Positions 62,048 to 64,000 of a stretch of 64,000 nt of DNA are shown here, in pieces. Both the position numbers and the translations under genes were made by a program. Every line of letters starts with the position of its first letter. The stretch's first letter is position 1. The stretch is from contig SCFE01000021.1 in NCBI GenBank assembly GCA_004352715.1, forward strand, positions 2,259,454-2,323,453. The letters run 5' to 3'. The stretch is from Hofstenia miamia. Its lineage: Eukaryota; Xenacoelomorpha; Acoela. The notes beneath the pieces were generated by a model. It was not told where the DNA came from. It made no database searches and saw only the letters and a list, made by a program, of their open reading frames with translations.

Positions 62048-64000
62048 ATTTTGAGCATCCCCAAGCTTTGACGCTGAAAGTAAGAACCATGAAATGTCTC
62101 TGGTTTCTGAACTTAATCAGTGGTATCAACAAAAATCTCATTGACATGTCCTCGATAGTTGTTTTGCTTACGAATTGGCGAATAAACTAATTGGCAAACA
62201 CAAAGAAAAAGAACAACATTTTTCTGAAACTTAATCCATGTTGTCACATTATATAAATTGTTTCATATTTTGTTTTAGATTTATGTATCTTTAAAAAGCA
62301 GGGTTTTGAAACCACAGAAACCCTCGTTCATTACGGGCTTGTCCTATAGTTTTAAAATATTTTAAAAAATGTTTGATGTACTATAATTGAGCAAAAAGAT
62401 ATCAAAACAAGTGGAGTTCTTGTAATATCGCTGTACAAAATAGTGAAGGGTTACTTATTTTGAGAACCTTTTGAAACTTTATTTAAATTAAATCCGTGAT
62501 TAGAAGGTCCTTGCTATTTGGCAAGTGGTTATATATAGTTTTTTATCCTTTTACTGTGAGAATATTTTAATTTTGCCATGCAATTATTTTCAATTTTATA
62601 AATGTGAATGAAGTCATTTTTGGAATTGAAATTGGAAAAAGTTTAAATAGCATCTGTATTAGTAGTATATCTAGTTATTGTTAATACATACATTAGAGAA
62701 TAGTGTCTTCCATTTGTTATTAGGTTCCAAAAACCATATATGTAATTGTAAACTTGGGGACTTATTCCAACCACCATTTCATCATTTGTTTTTTACCAGG
62801 TTTTTGTCTATCATGCATATCATTCTCAGTTGACTTATTTTCTCATAATGTCTATTATATATCCAGAAACTTTTTGTTGATGTCATGAGCATCATATCTG
62901 GGAAGAAGTATTGATATTTCTGTTAAGCTTTTGTTTCTCTTTGATAAGTCAACTAACATTGTTTCTTACATCCTCCTCCGTCATTTCTGACTGCTTTGTT
63001 TTGTTCACTCTGGTCATTGTGATAATTTCAACTCTTTTTGCTATGCCATAAAATTTGCAATTCCTGTCCCATAGATCAAGCCACACTACAACTTCTTAAA
63101 CCTGAGAATATTATTTACGCTTTTATAATTCTTCTATCAATGCCTTTTGTCAACTTCGTTATCCGTTTGTGCATGAGTGCACCTCTTCCTCTTTCATGTA
63201 AAGTTAAGCGGAGTTATATCTCCTTCCATGAAAAATCTATTTTTATAGTTGTGTGAATTGTTTATCTTGACTGCTTTTTCTTTATTATTCATATATGATT
63301 TGTCTTCATGTAGATAACCTTTTGCCGCTGGTTTTTTCTTTAGTCCCCTCTCAGTGGAATTAATGGTATCGTTGTGGGTGGTGTGCATTTGTAGTGTTGT
63401 TTGTTCTCTACTTCCATCTCATTCGAAATTTTCCAGCAATTTTCTGCTGTAATTATTACTATCACTGCAGAAGTATTTGTTTCAGAATCTATGACCTTTT
63501 TCCAAAATTCTTGTGACAATCTTATTTTCTGAAATTTTGCCTAATTGAGTTAGTAGTTGAGAAGGATTTCTTGTGATTAGACGCTTCAGCCTCCAGTCAA
63601 CCATGGTTCATCCCTAAATTACATCTTAAAGCTTTTCAGCTCCTTGCGGGATTAAAGCTCTGCTACTTGTTTGTGATAGTTGCGAAGTACATAATTTAAG
63701 AGAGAACATATGTGAGCAATTTCATTCTAAAGCCAAAATTGTCTAAGCATAATATGTATATTGTCAATAATGTCAAAAGCTTTTGCAGTTGCTACTATTC
63801 TATTCAGTGAGTAGTATTTTTTTCAAAATCGGTTATTTGATGAAAATTTAAATAAAAAATATAATATATAGTAAGCTTTCGTGCAAGAATACGTACTGTT
63901 TTATCTGCTCACAAATATTAATATATTTATAACAATGAAAAGGAATTTTGAAGAGATATCTATGCAGCTCATCAAAATCTATTTTCACATTTCCTTTGCT
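62048..64000. other. Intergenic; possible LINE debris on the minus strand
   Basis: No firm gene. Between about 63620 and 63050 the minus strand has basic, broken text (MVDWRLKRLITRNPSQLL; GLKKKPAAKGYLHEDKSYM; KRITKLTKGIDRR) that might derive from a retrotransposon ORF. Families are not identifiable by eye. Confidence 0.3.

Noticed and set aside
1-64000. tRNA genes, rRNA genes and CRISPR arrays
   Set aside because: No cloverleaf-like conserved boxes, rRNA segments or regularly spaced identical repeats were recognised by eye; a covariance search would be needed to exclude tRNAs.

Overview
This window is AT-rich nuclear DNA from an invertebrate animal. The evidence is spliced genes with GT/AG introns and T-rich acceptors ending in TTTAG, an animal-type V-ATPase subunit H, and many eukaryotic transposons (Tc1/mariner, a Penelope-like element, LINEs, MITEs, a THAP-domain relic). 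Nothing in it fixes the phylum. It is a draft assembly, with N gaps at 10315-10656, 18318-18516, 21880-22879 and 53653-53673. Three single-N joins, plus the 21-N join, are each flanked by a repeated copy of the same sequence.

Three host genes can be supported. (1) Minus strand, 2917-5480: a six-exon gene for an arylamine N-acetyltransferase-like protein of about 274 residues with a Cys-His-Asp triad. (2) Plus strand, 33748-41044: a complete twelve-exon gene for V-ATPase subunit H of 460 residues; two introns carry transposon relics. (3) Plus strand, about 46589-54347: a small single-pass membrane protein of unknown family. Its last three exons are in consistent phase; its 5' part is less certain and contains an in-frame TGA.

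The rest is mostly mobile DNA. 0-10 kb: a 2.5 kb TIR transposon with a decayed transposase (32-2563), two nested TA-flanked MITEs (6484-7084 holding 6822-7010), a 1.4 kb GGGTAGG-ended element, and the 3' end of a Penelope-like element with a GIY-YIG relic and a hammerhead-ribozyme-like motif. 11-27 kb: two copies of one Tc1-like element, the first with an apparently intact transposase once a 307 bp duplicated block is allowed for, the second inactivated; also palindromic short repeats and LINE and Tc1 fragments. 30-33 kb: a broken but nearly full-length LINE on the minus strand. 42-48 kb: Tc1, LINE and mariner relics. 56.2-62.0 kb: a very large inverted-repeat structure with arms of about 0.9 kb and a 3.8 kb core lacking recognisable ORFs, bounded by 75 bp direct repeats.

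No operon-like arrangement is seen; the genes are independent and separated by repeats. No tRNA, rRNA or CRISPR array was recognised. The least explained structures are the 56-62 kb inverted repeat with its dispersed ACAGACGGGAC-type motif, the AACAACGTTGTT and CCACTGG palindrome clusters, and the membrane-protein gene.
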